Shown one piece after another: positions 15,334 to 24,979 of a stretch of 37,959 bases of DNA. Below the pieces are notes generated by a model. That model was not told the DNA's origin. It saw only the letters and a list, made by a program, of their open reading frames with translations, and did no database searches. The position numbers and the translations under genes were made by a program. Origin of the DNA: Dolichospermum sp. ST_sed8. Lineage in GTDB: Bacteria > Cyanobacteriota > Cyanobacteriia > Cyanobacteriales > Nostocaceae. The stretch spans positions 1 to 37,959 of the forward strand of contig JAKOGY010000019.1 of assembly GCA_028658405.1 (NCBI GenBank), given 5' to 3'. The first letter of the stretch is position 1. Each line of letters starts with the position of its first letter.

Positions 15334-15879
15334 ATGCACAAAAAAATACTATTAACTTCTTTTGACATTTGGTTGAGTCACCAAAAGTCAAATTCATCCG
15401 ATGACTTGTTACTCGCACTAGCCAAAATGGCATCACTCCCCCATGATTTAAATTTTCTGCACCGTTTGCCGGTAGACGTGCAACAATCTAGTTCTCACGT
15501 CATTGCCAAAATTCATGACATCCAGCTTGACTATATTATCTGTTGTGGCATGGCTGCAAGTCGTTCAAAATTAACGGTAGAAGCCATTGCCAGTAGCACA
15601 AGCATCTTGCTTCAAGAGTCTCTAAATTCTCCCGAAAATATCTTACAAACCACCGTTGATCTCGAAAAATTATTAGTCCAAACAACAGCAGTTGAGATGA
15701 GCTACGACTGTGGTAAGTTTGTTTGCGAGGGACTTTACTATTCAATTTTGGACTATTTACACCGATCTCAACTGTCAATAAAGTGTATTTTTGTTCATGT
15801 CCCCATTTTAAATCCAGAAAATTTGCCAGAGATAATTGCTGATTTTGTTTTGATCATGAACAACTTGGCACTTCTCTAG
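15334..15879 (+). CDS. Divergent pyroglutamyl-peptidase (C15) family protein
   Basis: The 181-residue protein aligns in outline with pyroglutamyl peptidase I: ILLTSFDIW replaces the usual VTGFEPFG, LPVDV precedes a helix, then CGMAASRSKLTVEAIA. The possible catalytic triad is kept: E83 (TVEAIA), C131 (CGKFVCEGLYY) and H155 (FVHVP). The N-terminal FGG...NPS substrate loop is missing, so removal of N-terminal pyroglutamate is uncertain. It starts 66 nt from divergently transcribed hisH, and the downstream DUF3370 gene follows after 38 nt in the same direction. Confidence 0.65.
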   Translation: MHKKILLTSFDIWLSHQKSNSSDDLLLALAKMASLPHDLNFLHRLPVDVQQSSSHVIAKIHDIQLDYIICCGMAASRSKLTVEAIASSTSILLQESLNSPENILQTTVDLEKLLVQTTAVEMSYDCGKFVCEGLYYSILDYLHRSQLSIKCIFVHVPILNPENLPEIIADFVLIMNNLALL

Positions 15880-15917
15880 AAATACTCACGTCTGTTTCTA
15901 CAAAATTACTCAGTATT

Positions 15918-17276
15918 ATGTTGCCAGTATTACTTGCTTTCACACTTGCTCAAGCTGTTCCTATCACACCACCACCAGAAGAAATATTACAAATACAATC
16001 AGTACGTCCTTTGCCAGGAAAATTAGATTTAGTGCCGGTCTTTAATAGCAATAGTCCAGAACTGGTATTAAAAGAAGGAATTTTACTTTCTACCTTTCCA
16101 GCCGCAGGGAAAAAAGTCACATCAGCCCATTTAGATTTTCCCTTGCGCGGACAGTTTGATATTTTTGCCCATCATATTGCGAAAGCTGACCCCCCAGATA
16201 ATTTACGTTCTTTGTATTTGGGCATCATCTTACATAATCCTGGTTCTCAACCAGTGACAGTAAATATATTGCAAGGTGCCAGTTATTTAAGTCAACCAGA
16301 TGCCCCATTCAAGGAAATACCATCTTTACTTGCCAATGACTTAGGAACAGTCTTTTCCGGTCCTGGTAGTCGAGTCATGTCTGATATTTTGAGAGGGAAA
16401 AGACAAGATATTTTTCCCCCACAAGTTGTCATTCCTCCAGGGAAAAGTCAAATGTTATTAAATTTACCAATTCCCGTACAAGGACTCACACCACCAATTA
16501 ATGGTCGTTCTACATATCTGCGACTGCGAAGTAATGGCAATATTTACGCTGCTAGTTTGGCAATGTTTGCCCGGATAAATACTGATGGTAGTGAGCGATC
16601 GCCCAATTTAGCAGAATGGCAAAATTTATTAGATAATGGTGAATTATCTACCCCTAGAGATAAAGTTCCCACACCCATAGTAGGAAATGATAAACCAGGA
16701 ATTTACGGGCGTGTAGCCGGAGTATCTAAGGGTTCTCGATGGGTAGCAGATATAGTAGATGCACCTAAAAGTAATTATTTAACCATTCCTCAACCCGGTG
16801 CCGCCTTTTCCTACGGTGTAAGTACCTTGCACGGGGGAACGTTGGGAACAAATCAAATTCAAACTGCACCCATGTTAGTGCGCTATCCTGATACCGCTTA
16901 TTACGCACATGGTAACTATGGGATTCAATATAGTCTCAAACTACCTTTATATAACAATACTCAAAATGATCAAACTGTTAGTGTTGCAATCCAAACTCCA
17001 CTCAAAGAAAATGAATTAAGTAAATCTGGACTCCGCTTTTTAAATCCTCCAGCGCGTCAAACCTTCTTTCGGGGAACGGTGCGCTTACGTTATCAAGAAC
17101 AGGGAAAATGGCAAAATAAGTTTGTACATTTAGTTCAAAAGCGTGGTGAAATGGGAGAACCTTTGGTGGTATTGAATCTTAAACCAGGGAATACATCTTT
17201 GGTACAAGTAGACTTTCTCTATCCACCCGATGCTTCACCACCACAGGTTTTAACGGTATCAACTCAGGCTAAATAG
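15918..17276 (+). CDS. DUF3370 domain-containing protein
   Basis: The 452-residue protein is of the cyanobacterial DUF3370 type. It starts MLPVLLAFTLAQAVPITPPP, a short hydrophobic N-terminus that could be a signal peptide with cleavage after AQA. It continues with beta-rich segments including LRSLYLGIILHNPG, VNILQGASYLSQPDAP and SGPGSRVMSDILRGK. The family is found almost only in cyanobacteria and is probably extracytoplasmic; no activity is known. It probably forms a transcription unit with the upstream C15-like gene. Confidence 0.8.
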   Translation: MLPVLLAFTLAQAVPITPPPEEILQIQSVRPLPGKLDLVPVFNSNSPELVLKEGILLSTFPAAGKKVTSAHLDFPLRGQFDIFAHHIAKADPPDNLRSLYLGIILHNPGSQPVTVNILQGASYLSQPDAPFKEIPSLLANDLGTVFSGPGSRVMSDILRGKRQDIFPPQVVIPPGKSQMLLNLPIPVQGLTPPINGRSTYLRLRSNGNIYAASLAMFARINTDGSERSPNLAEWQNLLDNGELSTPRDKVPTPIVGNDKPGIYGRVAGVSKGSRWVADIVDAPKSNYLTIPQPGAAFSYGVSTLHGGTLGTNQIQTAPMLVRYPDTAYYAHGNYGIQYSLKLPLYNNTQNDQTVSVAIQTPLKENELSKSGLRFLNPPARQTFFRGTVRLRYQEQGKWQNKFVHLVQKRGEMGEPLVVLNLKPGNTSLVQVDFLYPPDASPPQVLTVSTQAK

Positions 17277-17404
17277 GTCAACATCATTAAACATTCAGCA
17301 AAATGATAAAATCGTCATGAACAAGAGAATTTGTATATCTTAAAATTATCCCACAAGATATTTTTTGATCAGTTACTTTAGAGTTAGTTGGTAAGGATTA
17401 TTAT

Positions 17405-18181
17405 ATGTACCAAACAGATCCACCTCTTCCCGCTAAAGACACCCTACCGACAATGTATGATCTTCCTAGCGAATACCCGGAGGATGCTGGTTTGCCTGAT
17501 GAATTTCACATTTTTCAACCACGATTATTAAGAGATACCTTTTTAACTCCTAATTATCCTTTGGATGAGGTATTGGTTGCCACGGATTTAAACCTTTATT
17601 ATGATGTTCACCACCCACTATGGTACAAACGTCCAGATTGGTTTGCAGTGGTGGGAGGTTCTCGTTTTTATGAACAGCGTGATTTACGTTTAAGTTATGT
17701 AATGTGGCAAGAAGGTATTGCTCCTTTTGTCATGGTAGAATTATTATCTCCGGGAACAGAAAAAGAAGATTTAGGACAAACTTTAAGGGAAGTTAATCAA
17801 CCACCAACTAAGTGGGAAGTTTATGAAAGAATTATCAGAGTTCCCTATTATGTGGTGTTTGACAGGTATACAGATAAATTACAATGTTTTCAATTAGTCG
17901 CTAATAGCTATCAAGAAATAGATGTTAGCTCTGGTAAAATCTGGATGCCAGGAATAGCTTTAGGTTTAGGACTTTGGCAAGGAAGTTATGAAGGAATTGA
18001 ACGTTTATGGTTACGTTGGTATGATAATACAGGCAACTGGATTTCTAGTCCTTTAGAACAACTAGAACAGGAGAAATTGCAAACTGAAAAAGAAAAATCA
18101 CGAGCGGATCAAGAAAAATCACGGGCAGATAAATTAGCCGAAAAATTACGAGAATTGGGAATTAATCCTGATGACTTGTAA
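17405..18181 (+). CDS. Uma2 family (DUF820) putative endonuclease
   Basis: The 258-residue protein has the Uma2 PD-(D/E)XK-like fold signs: YKRPDWFAVVGG (~78-89), then VMVELLSPGTEKED (~115-128) and WEVYERIIRVPYYVVFDR (about 139-156). The Glu of VELLSP and the Asp of RPDW are the metal-binding candidates. A charged coiled-coil tail (QEKLQTEKEKSRADQEKSRA) follows and ends LRELGINPDDL, very common in cyanobacterial Uma2 proteins. These genes are present in dozens of copies in Nostocales; their role is unknown, with a link to mobile DNA or DNA processing inferred. Confidence 0.88.
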   Translation: MYQTDPPLPAKDTLPTMYDLPSEYPEDAGLPDEFHIFQPRLLRDTFLTPNYPLDEVLVATDLNLYYDVHHPLWYKRPDWFAVVGGSRFYEQRDLRLSYVMWQEGIAPFVMVELLSPGTEKEDLGQTLREVNQPPTKWEVYERIIRVPYYVVFDRYTDKLQCFQLVANSYQEIDVSSGKIWMPGIALGLGLWQGSYEGIERLWLRWYDNTGNWISSPLEQLEQEKLQTEKEKSRADQEKSRADKLAEKLRELGINPDDL

Positions 18182-18206
18182 AATGTAAATCGAATGTAAA
18201 AGCCCT

Positions 18207-18368
18207 AGCGGTTAGAAACCGCGTCTATACAAACAAAGTCCACCTCCGTGGACTAAGAAAAACTACTTATTTTCAATCCACGGAGGCGGTCACTGAGCTT
18301 GTCGATAGCGTAGCGTGGCGTTAGCCATAGTGTGGTTTTTGCCTGTGTAGACGAGGTTTCTAACCGCC
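18207..18368. repeat. MITE-like inverted-repeat element (GCGGTTAGAAACC ends), copy 1
   Basis: The left end AGCGGTTAGAAACCGCGTCT and the right end (reverse complement GGCGGTTAGAAACCTCGTCT) are inverted repeats. Inside are a GTCCACCTCCGTGGAC palindrome and a nested GATAGCGTAGCGTGGCGTTA repeat (18304-18330). A related copy lies at 24135-24253. The right end overlaps the last codons of the minus-strand epimerase. Confidence 0.7.
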
Positions 18369-19292
18369 CTTCAAAATCTCATCATCTACAGAAAAATCAA
18401 CTGCTAATTTATCTTGCCCATTGATTAAATAATCATTTTTCCAAGAATCTTGTAAACCAGAAATTAAATCATATTGAGGTTGCCAATTTAATTCTATTTG
18501 TGCCTTATTCACCGATGCGAAAAAGTGCTGAACCCGCATGGGAAAGGATTTGCGTTTACCAAAATCAAACTTTTTGGGGTCATAATGGACGATTTTCAGA
18601 TCATTAGCAGATTTACCAGCAGCCACAGCACAAGCGCGAGCTAAACCGTCGAAAGTGACAAAGCGATCGCCTGATATATTATAAATCTCACCAATTGCTT
18701 TATTATTACCAATTATCTGCATCATCGCTTGAGCCAAATCCTGAACATGGCCTAGCTGGGTGATGTGCATACCATTACCAGGAATCGGAATTGGGCGATC
18801 TCGCGCAATTCTATCAAAAAACCAACTTTCTAAAGGATTATAATTTTGCGGACCGTAGATATAAGTAGGACGAATAGAAGTAAAGGGAATTCCTAATTGT
18901 TGCAGGTAAGCTTCCGTTTCATGTTTACCCTTGTGACGACTCTGAGGATCGACAGTATCCCCTTCTATATGGGGCATTTGGTCAGACTTGAGGTATACCC
19001 CAGCCGAACTCATATAGACAAAGTGTTTTACCCGTCCTTGAAAAATATCTACCAGGGGTTGAGTATCCGTGAGTTCCCTACCATTATTATCAAAAATGAC
19101 ATCAAAGGTTTCTTGTGCTAACTTTTCTTTAAGTTGTGTAGAGTTAGTGCGATCGCCTATAATTTGTCCTACCCCTGAAGGTGCAGGGTGATTACCACGA
19201 TTGAACAAAACCACCTCGTGTCCAGCCTTCATCAGTAGTTGAGTTAAGTACACACCAATGAAACGAGTTCCACCAATAACCAGAATCCGCAT
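18360..19292 (-). CDS. NAD-dependent epimerase/dehydratase family protein, CSP41-like
   Basis: The 310-residue extended short-chain dehydrogenase begins MRILVIGGTRFIGVYL, with the NAD(P)-binding GGTRFIG motif (7-13), then VLFNRGNHP and YIYGPQNYNPLESWFFDR. The wording is that of cyanobacterial homologues of the plant chloroplast stem-loop binding protein CSP41, atypical SDRs that lack a clear YxxxK pair (VYLKSDQMP replaces it), so sugar epimerase activity is not assured. The last two codons and the TAG stop (GGC GGT TAG) come from the terminal repeat of the adjacent MITE-like element, so the native C-terminus has been altered. Adjacent to polysaccharide genes but transcribed away from them. 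Confidence 0.82.
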   Translation of the reverse strand: MRILVIGGTRFIGVYLTQLLMKAGHEVVLFNRGNHPAPSGVGQIIGDRTNSTQLKEKLAQETFDVIFDNNGRELTDTQPLVDIFQGRVKHFVYMSSAGVYLKSDQMPHIEGDTVDPQSRHKGKHETEAYLQQLGIPFTSIRPTYIYGPQNYNPLESWFFDRIARDRPIPIPGNGMHITQLGHVQDLAQAMMQIIGNNKAIGEIYNISGDRFVTFDGLARACAVAAGKSANDLKIVHYDPKKFDFGKRKSFPMRVQHFFASVNKAQIELNWQPQYDLISGLQDSWKNDYLINGQDKLAVDFSVDDEILKGG

Positions 19293-19500
19293 AACTTCCT
19301 AATTCCTCAATAACCAAAAGTGGGAAAATCACCCTTATCTCTGAGATTATCAGGTTGCCGTATATCTGATGGAACATCTTTTGGTAAGATTGTATCTTCT
19401 ATTCAATCTGAGGCTTTTCCCATTTCTGGATCAGAATCAGGAATACTGAAGATCACCTCATTAAATTTGTTTAACTACCTTCCACCTATTCAAGCTAACT

Positions 19501-20643
19501 GTGTCTTTAAAATATGCTTTGGTTCATGAGTGGTTAACCCCACAAGCTACAGGTGGTTCAGAACTCGTAGTTGAGGAAATATTAAATCACATTGATGCTG
19601 ATTTGTATGCCTTGATAGATTTTGAATCCAGCAATCCAGAAAGTTATTTGTACAAACGTCAAATTGGCACAACGTTTTTACAGAACTTTCCTCAAGCGCG
19701 TCAAGGAATTCAAAAATATTTACCCTTATTACCCTTGGCCATTGAGCAATTGGATTTGCGAGAATATGAAATCATTTTATCTTCATCTCATGCTGTAGCC
19801 AAAGGAGTCTTAACCACGCCTAATCAATTGCATATTTGTTATTGCCATAGCCCTATGCGCTACGCATGGGACTTAACCTTTGATTATCTCAACCAAAGCA
19901 AACTAGGCAAAGGAGGAATTGGCTGGATTACACGCTACATCCTCCATAACTTACGGCAATGGGACGTAATTAGTGCTAACCGGGTAGATTATTTCATTGC
20001 CAACTCCCAACACACAGCCAGACGGATTTGGCGTTGCTATCGTCGGGAAGCAATCGTGATTTATCCCCCAGTTAACCTAGATGAATGTTTATTTTCTTCA
20101 GAAAAAGAGGATTTTTACCTGATAGTTTCCCGATTAGTGAGTTATAAACAAGTTTCTTTAATTGTTGAGGCTTTTAACCAACTCAAAAAACCCTTGATTA
20201 TTATTGGCACAGGTCCCGAAATGAACAAATTACGGGAAATAGCCCAACCACATATTCAAATTTTAGGATGGCAACCCGATCATATCGTTAAAGAATATAT
20301 GGCTCGTGCCAAAGCCTTTGTTTATGCAGCTTGCGAAGATTTTGGCATTGCCTTAGTTGAAGCCCAAGCTTGTGGCACTCCCGTAATTGCATTAGGTGTA
20401 GGTGGTGCATTAGAAACAGTTAGAGATATTCGGACTCATTCTGATACAGGAACTGGTATATTGTTCAAAATCCAAACAGTAGGAGCTTTAGTAGATGCCG
20501 TAGAAAAATTTGTAGATCATCAGCATTTATACAATTACGAGTATATACAAACACACGCTAATCAATTTTCTCGCCAGGTTTTTGCAGAACGTTATCTAGG
20601 TTTTGTGAATCAATGTCGTGAAAAAGGAGTTTACCGCAAGTAA
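19501..20643 (+). CDS. Glycosyltransferase family 4
   Basis: The 380-residue GT-B glycosyltransferase starts GTG (19501). The N-terminal ALVHEWLTPQATGGSELVVE (acceptor domain with the Gly-rich GGSE) and the C-terminal donor-binding EDFGIALVEAQACGTPVIA (around residues 280-298, E-x7-E motif) are clear. It would transfer a nucleotide-activated sugar to a lipid-linked glycan in the cytoplasm. Together with the sugar transferase and the GDP-fucose genes downstream it forms a polysaccharide cluster. The 208 nt upstream carry no other gene. Confidence 0.9.
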   Translation: MSLKYALVHEWLTPQATGGSELVVEEILNHIDADLYALIDFESSNPESYLYKRQIGTTFLQNFPQARQGIQKYLPLLPLAIEQLDLREYEIILSSSHAVAKGVLTTPNQLHICYCHSPMRYAWDLTFDYLNQSKLGKGGIGWITRYILHNLRQWDVISANRVDYFIANSQHTARRIWRCYRREAIVIYPPVNLDECLFSSEKEDFYLIVSRLVSYKQVSLIVEAFNQLKKPLIIIGTGPEMNKLREIAQPHIQILGWQPDHIVKEYMARAKAFVYAACEDFGIALVEAQACGTPVIALGVGGALETVRDIRTHSDTGTGILFKIQTVGALVDAVEKFVDHQHLYNYEYIQTHANQFSRQVFAERYLGFVNQCREKGVYRK

Positions 20644-20752
20644 ACATCAGCCTTTTGTATTTATTTTTTCAGCAGACAGAGAATTTTTCCTCAAAATTAC
20701 TGTCTTTTAGCTTTAAGATTGGGACTATGTGTGGTGTGGATTATAAAGGAGT

Positions 20753-21514
20753 ATGATGACTGCCCAGAGTTCACTCCTCTCCGGCAAGCGATACCCACGG
20801 AAGGATAACAGTACATCTATGACTGTTTTATCAAAACGTGGTCAAAAAGTTAAACAGCCAAAGGTGAAATCTAGAAGTTTATCTTTTCAGGGTTTATACG
20901 GAGAGTTTTTTAAACGACTGTTTGATATAGTTTTTTCATTGTCGGTCTTGCTCTTGTGTTCTCCCATTTACATAATATTGGCCTTATTAATAGCCCTAAG
21001 CTCAAAAGGTCCGATTTTTTATGTTCAAGAACGGGTAGGCAAAAACTACCGCAGCTTTAATTGTATTAAATTTCGCACCATGGTTAACAATGCCGACGAA
21101 ATCCTCGTCGAAATGATGGCAACATCACCCAGCCTGCGAGAAGAATTTGAAGACAATTTTAAGCTGAAAACAGACCCTAGAATCACTAAAATTGGTCATT
21201 TTTTGCGAATTACCAGCTTAGATGAGTTTCCCCAATTTTGGAATGTTCTCAAAGGAGACATGAGTGTAGTTGGTCCACGACCTTTAGTCGCGGAAGAATT
21301 AATAAAATATGGTGATTATATCAATCATGTTTTAACGATTCGTCCTGGAATTACTGGTTTGTGGCAAGTGTCTGGACGTAATGATATTCCTTATCCCCAA
21401 CGGGTGCAAATAGACCTACACTATGTCAATTTTAGGAATTTTTGGCTCGATTTGTGGATCATCCTCAAAACAGTTAATGTTGTCATTATGCCCAAAAATA
21501 AAGGAGCTTACTAA
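20753..21514 (+). CDS. Polyprenyl-phosphate sugar-1-phosphate transferase (bacterial sugar transferase)
   Basis: The 253-residue initiating sugar transferase loads the first sugar-phosphate onto undecaprenyl phosphate. After a basic N-terminus (1-50), KRLFDIVFSL and a membrane hairpin (~57-83) anchor it. The catalytic domain has QERVGKN (92-98), KFRTMVNNAD (~105-114), DEFPQFWNVLKGDMSVVGPR and PGITGLWQVSGRN, all family signatures. It lacks the multi-helix N-terminal domain of WbaP. AAGGAG precedes the tandem ATGs at 20753 and 20756; the second has better spacing. Confidence 0.93.
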   Translation: MMTAQSSLLSGKRYPRKDNSTSMTVLSKRGQKVKQPKVKSRSLSFQGLYGEFFKRLFDIVFSLSVLLLCSPIYIILALLIALSSKGPIFYVQERVGKNYRSFNCIKFRTMVNNADEILVEMMATSPSLREEFEDNFKLKTDPRITKIGHFLRITSLDEFPQFWNVLKGDMSVVGPRPLVAEELIKYGDYINHVLTIRPGITGLWQVSGRNDIPYPQRVQIDLHYVNFRNFWLDLWIILKTVNVVIMPKNKGAY

Positions 21515-21538
21515 GTAAGTACGCAAATTACCTGTTAC

Positions 21539-21556
21539 GGGGCAACATTATGCCCC
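21539..21556 (+). terminator. Hairpin after the sugar transferase, probable terminator
   Basis: GGGGCA (21539-21544) and TGCCCC (21551-21556) form a GC-rich stem followed by AAAAACTATTTTTG, 25 nt after the stop codon. The T run is displaced, so intrinsic termination is plausible but not strong. Confidence 0.45.
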
Positions 21557-21750
21557 AAAAACTATTTTTGATGGCAAAAGTATAAATTTTATTCATTTTT
21601 ACATATATATACCGAAAAATAAATTTTTAGCATATAGTAATAGTATTTGAATTTTGAAAACTCTCAGTATTTGTAGAGTGCGTTAGCGTAACGCACCCAC
21701 GTGCTACTAATTTCAATATGGCTACACCACGCAAGCTATCAAAAATCAAA

Positions 21751-21878
21751 TATAGGAATCATAAATGATATTTGAAAAATTTTAAGTAGTGTAGGGTGGG
21801 CATTACCCGCCGGATAAGGGTTTTGGTGGGCATTGCCCACCAATAGTATATTTCAAAAATCAAATATTAGTCCTATAG
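21751..21878. repeat. MITE-like element with CTATAGGA ends, copy 1
   Basis: The 128-bp element starts TATAGGAATCATAAATGAT and ends ATATTAGTCCTATAG, imperfect inverted arms of ~30 bp. The core (21794-21841) has hairpin-forming GGGTGGGCATTACCC and GGTGGGCATTGCCCACC. A second copy of the same length is at 29851-29978, with arms in the same orientation and the core inverted. Confidence 0.75.
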
Positions 21879-22082
21879 ACAATAATTAACAATACGTAGA
21901 ATCAAGAATGTTAACTGAACCGATAATTATTTGTTAAAGTGTTTTCTAGCACAAATATTTGCTGACCGTTAACTTTTGATAGCAACTAATAACTATCCTA
22001 TCGCGCGGTTCTGCCAATTAACTGCTAATTTATATCAGACAGTTTGTTATCTTCAACTAAAAACAACGAGGCATCACCAAGC

Positions 22083-23162
22083 ATGACACAAAGAAAACGG
22101 GCTTTAATTACTGGTATTACTGGTCAAGATGGTTCCTATTTAACAGAGTTGTTACTGGAACAAGGTTATGAAGTCCACGGGATTATTCGCCGCACTTCCA
22201 CCTTTAACACAGACCGGATTGATCATATGTACGAAGATCCCCATAATGAGGATGCAAGACTGTTTCTACACTATGGGGACTTGACAGATGGAACCACACT
22301 GCGGCGAATTTTAGAAGAAGTCAAACCTACAGAAATTTATAACTTGGGCGCTCAATCCCACGTTAGAGTGAGTTTCGATTCTCCAGAATATACAGTAGAT
22401 GCTGTAGGTATGGGTACATTACGTTTGTTAGAAGCAATCCGCGACTATCAACATCGAACTGGGATTGAAGTTAGGTTCTATCAAGCTGGTTCTTCGGAAA
22501 TGTATGGTTTGGTGCAAGCAGTCCCCCAAAGTGAAACCACACCTTTCTATCCCCGCAGTCCCTACGCTTGTGCTAAGGTGTACGCCCACTGGCAAACAAT
22601 AAATTACCGCGAATCTTATAATTTATTTGCTTGTAACGGTATTCTTTTTAATCATGAATCTCCCAGAAGAGGTGAAACCTTTGTTACCCGCAAAATAACT
22701 AGAGCCGTAGCCCGCATTGTCGCTGGTAAACAAAAAAATATTTACATGGGTAATTTGGACTCCAAGCGAGATTGGGGCTATGCCAAAGATTATGTAAAAG
22801 CCATGTGGTTAATGTTGCAACAAGAACAACCAGATGATTATGTAGTGGCAACTGGTGAAACCCATTCAGTCAAAGAGTTTCTGGAGTTAGCATTTAGTTA
22901 TGTTAATCTCGATTGGCAAAAATACGTAGAGTTCGATCAACGTTATTTGCGTCCTGCGGAAGTGGATTTGCTCATTGGTGATCCAGCTAAGGCACAGCAA
23001 AAGCTAGGTTGGAAACCATCTATAACATTTCCCGAACTTGTTTCTCTCATGGTGGAAGCTGATTTACAAGCTTTGGGTTGCATTGCTGCCAATGGTAATG
23101 GATCAAAACCACCTCAGGATATTGCTACTACCCGTCAAGAACTAGGATCTCTGCACTTTTAA
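22083..23162 (+). CDS. gmd: GDP-mannose 4,6-dehydratase
   Basis: From ATG 22083 (GAGG 11 nt upstream) the protein has 359 residues; a TTG 13 codons earlier is a less likely start. It converts GDP-D-mannose to GDP-4-dehydro-6-deoxy-D-mannose, the first step to GDP-fucose, and also GDP-rhamnose. Signatures are [10 protein letters not shown] (11-20, NAD-binding), [19 protein letters not shown] and [15 protein letters not shown] (YxxxK catalysis), plus [16 protein letters not shown]. It precedes fcl by 20 nt on the same strand, so both are in one operon. Confidence 0.97.
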   Translation: MTQRKRALITGITGQDGSYLTELLLEQGYEVHGIIRRTSTFNTDRIDHMYEDPHNEDARLFLHYGDLTDGTTLRRILEEVKPTEIYNLGAQSHVRVSFDSPEYTVDAVGMGTLRLLEAIRDYQHRTGIEVRFYQAGSSEMYGLVQAVPQSETTPFYPRSPYACAKVYAHWQTINYRESYNLFACNGILFNHESPRRGETFVTRKITRAVARIVAGKQKNIYMGNLDSKRDWGYAKDYVKAMWLMLQQEQPDDYVVATGETHSVKEFLELAFSYVNLDWQKYVEFDQRYLRPAEVDLLIGDPAKAQQKLGWKPSITFPELVSLMVEADLQALGCIAANGNGSKPPQDIATTRQELGSLHF

Positions 23163-23182
23163 TTCAGATCAAGGATAATAAT

Positions 23183-24127
23183 ATGACTGCTTTAGAATTA
23201 GAAAATAAACGGATTCTTGTCACTGGTGGTGCGGGTTTCCTCGGTCGTCAGGTGATAGACCAACTGTGTCAAAATGGCGCTAATCGTGAGAAAATTACAG
23301 TCACGCGATCGCATGATTGTGATTTGCGTGTTTGGGAAAATTGCCAACGGTCAGTAGATCAACAGGATATTATCATTCACTTAGCTGCCCATGTTGGTGG
23401 TATTGGTCTGAACCGAGAAAAACCCGGTGAGTTATTTTATGATAACTTGATGATGGGGACTCAGTTAATCCATGCAGCTTATCAACAGGGAATAGAAAAA
23501 TTTGTTTGTGTGGGAACTATTTGCGCTTATCCCAAGTTTACCCCCGTACCCTTTAAAGAAGATGACATCTGGAACGGTTATCCAGAAGAAACTAACGCTC
23601 CCTATGGAGTGGCAAAAAAAGCCCTTTTAGTCCAACTGCAATCTTATCGTCAGCAGTATGGCTTTAATGGCATTTATCTCCTACCAGTCAACTTGTATGG
23701 ACCAGAAGATAATTTTAACCCCAGCAGTTCTCATGTGATTCCGGCGTTGATTCGCAAAGTTGAAGAAGCCCAAACTAGAGGAGAAAAACAACTTCCTGTT
23801 TGGGGTGATGGTTCTCCTACCCGTGAATTTTTGTATTCTACAGATGCAGCACGGGGGATTGTGATGGGAACTCAGTTTTATAATGATGCTGAACCCGTAA
23901 ATTTAGGAACTGGTTATGAAATCTCCATCAAAGATCTAATTACCTTAATTTGCGAATTGATGGAATATGAAGGTGAACTTGTTTGGGAAACCGACAAACC
24001 TAATGGCCAACCTCGACGTTGTTTAGATACCGAAAGAGCAAAACAGGCTTTTGGCTTTACTGCTCAGGTAGAATTTAGAGAAGGCTTGAAAAATACCATT
24101 GATTGGTGGCGCAAAAACGCTGCATAA
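23183..24127 (+). CDS. fcl: GDP-L-fucose synthase
   Basis: The 314-residue epimerase/reductase makes GDP-L-fucose from the Gmd product with NADPH. Signatures: VTGGAGFLG (14-22), [31 protein letters not shown] (YxxxK catalytic pair), and [11 protein letters not shown]. The length matches family members (WcaG/GER). AAGGA lies upstream of ATG 23183. Together with gmd it supplies fucose for the surface polysaccharide made by the glycosyltransferases upstream. Confidence 0.96.
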   Translation: MTALELENKRILVTGGAGFLGRQVIDQLCQNGANREKITVTRSHDCDLRVWENCQRSVDQQDIIIHLAAHVGGIGLNREKPGELFYDNLMMGTQLIHAAYQQGIEKFVCVGTICAYPKFTPVPFKEDDIWNGYPEETNAPYGVAKKALLVQLQSYRQQYGFNGIYLLPVNLYGPEDNFNPSSSHVIPALIRKVEEAQTRGEKQLPVWGDGSPTREFLYSTDAARGIVMGTQFYNDAEPVNLGTGYEISIKDLITLICELMEYEGELVWETDKPNGQPRRCLDTERAKQAFGFTAQVEFREGLKNTIDWWRKNAA

Positions 24128-24134
24128 TAGTCCT

Positions 24135-24253
24135 GGCGAATAGAATTCGCGGCTACACAAACAAAGTCCGCCTTCGCGGACTAAACAAAAATAAAAAATT
24201 TGAACCCACGCACCATCTGGGTTTTGCTTGTGTAGACGCGGTTTCTAACCGCC
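24135..24253. repeat. MITE-like inverted-repeat element, copy 2
   Basis: GGCGAATAGAATTCGCGGCT at the left and GTAGACGCGGTTTCTAACCGCC at the right form the arms; the interior GTCCGCCTTCGCGGAC palindrome and the ACACAAACAAAGTCC string match copy 1 (18207-18368). The end differs slightly, and no nested repeat is present. It fills the space between fcl and the next gene. Confidence 0.65.
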
Positions 24254-24286
24254 AATTTAATTAAAATTCAAAATAATTGAATCGGC

Positions 24287-24847
24287 TTGCAGAAAATAAA
24301 TTCACAACTAAGTAAAAAAGAACTGCGACGGACTCTACTCAAAAAACGCCAATCAATGACATTATTGGAATGGAGAGAAAAGAGCGATCGCCTCACTACT
24401 AACATCCAAAACTCAGTTATATTTAATCAAGCAAATACAATTCTAGCTTTTTTCAGCTTTCGCCAAGAGCCTGATATTAGCTCGCTATATACCAACACTG
24501 ACAAACGTTGGGGTTTTCCCCGTTGTGTTGATAAGTCTCTGGTTTGGCATTCTTGGCAACCTGATGACACAATTAATATCGGCGCTTACGGGATTAGTGA
24601 ACCTCACCACGAAGCACCAATAATTGAGATTGAAGAAGTAGATTTAATTATTGTCCCCTGTGTGGGTTGTGATGTCCAAGGATACCGCTTAGGTTATGGT
24701 GGTGGATATTATGACCGTTTATTAAGTTCACCTGGTTGGAAGACAAAAGCGACTATAGGAGTGGTTTTTGATTTTGCTTATTTATCTCAATTACCTATTG
24801 ATAGTTGGGATAAACCATTAGAAAGGGTGATTACAGAACATGGATGA
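24287..24847 (+). CDS. 5-formyltetrahydrofolate cyclo-ligase
   Basis: The 186-residue protein catalyses ATP-dependent conversion of 5-formyl-THF to 5,10-methenyl-THF in one-carbon metabolism. The signature GYRLGYGGGYYDRLL (residues ~140-154) is the ATP/substrate loop; N-terminal KKELRRTLLKKRQSM and mid-protein VDLIIVPCVGCD fit the family. The frame starts at TTG 24287, with an in-frame TGA 6 nt upstream, so there is no upstream alternative; the next ATG is 24 codons in and would delete the conserved Arg-rich N-terminus. Confidence 0.92.
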   Translation: MQKINSQLSKKELRRTLLKKRQSMTLLEWREKSDRLTTNIQNSVIFNQANTILAFFSFRQEPDISSLYTNTDKRWGFPRCVDKSLVWHSWQPDDTINIGAYGISEPHHEAPIIEIEEVDLIIVPCVGCDVQGYRLGYGGGYYDRLLSSPGWKTKATIGVVFDFAYLSQLPIDSWDKPLERVITEHG

Positions 24848-24979
24848 GGCAATTATTAAATAATTTCAAGGTGGGAAAATTACAATAATTCTTCATTTTG
24901 TAAAATTGGAAATTTTTGATAGGATAAAAATATCATCTTGTTGGCGGTTTGAATTTACAATTATATTCAATTTATAAAT

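Larger units (their letters stand above)
21515..22082. other. 568-nt intergenic region rich in palindromic repeats
   Basis: It contains a GGGGCA/TGCCCC hairpin after the sugar transferase (21539-21556), a perfect GTGCGTTA-GCG-TAACGCAC hairpin (21678-21696) and a 128-bp MITE-like element (21751-21878). The gmd promoter should lie in the last 150 nt. No coding content is seen. Confidence 0.6.

Noticed and set aside
19320-19529. 69-codon plus-strand frame before the GT4 gene
   Set aside because: No ATG/ribosome site, and it overlaps the GT4 start in another frame.
24848-24979. Retron RT or msr-msd upstream of the Septu pair
   Set aside because: The 132 nt between the folate gene and ptuA are too short for a reverse transcriptase and show no msr/msd-like fold.
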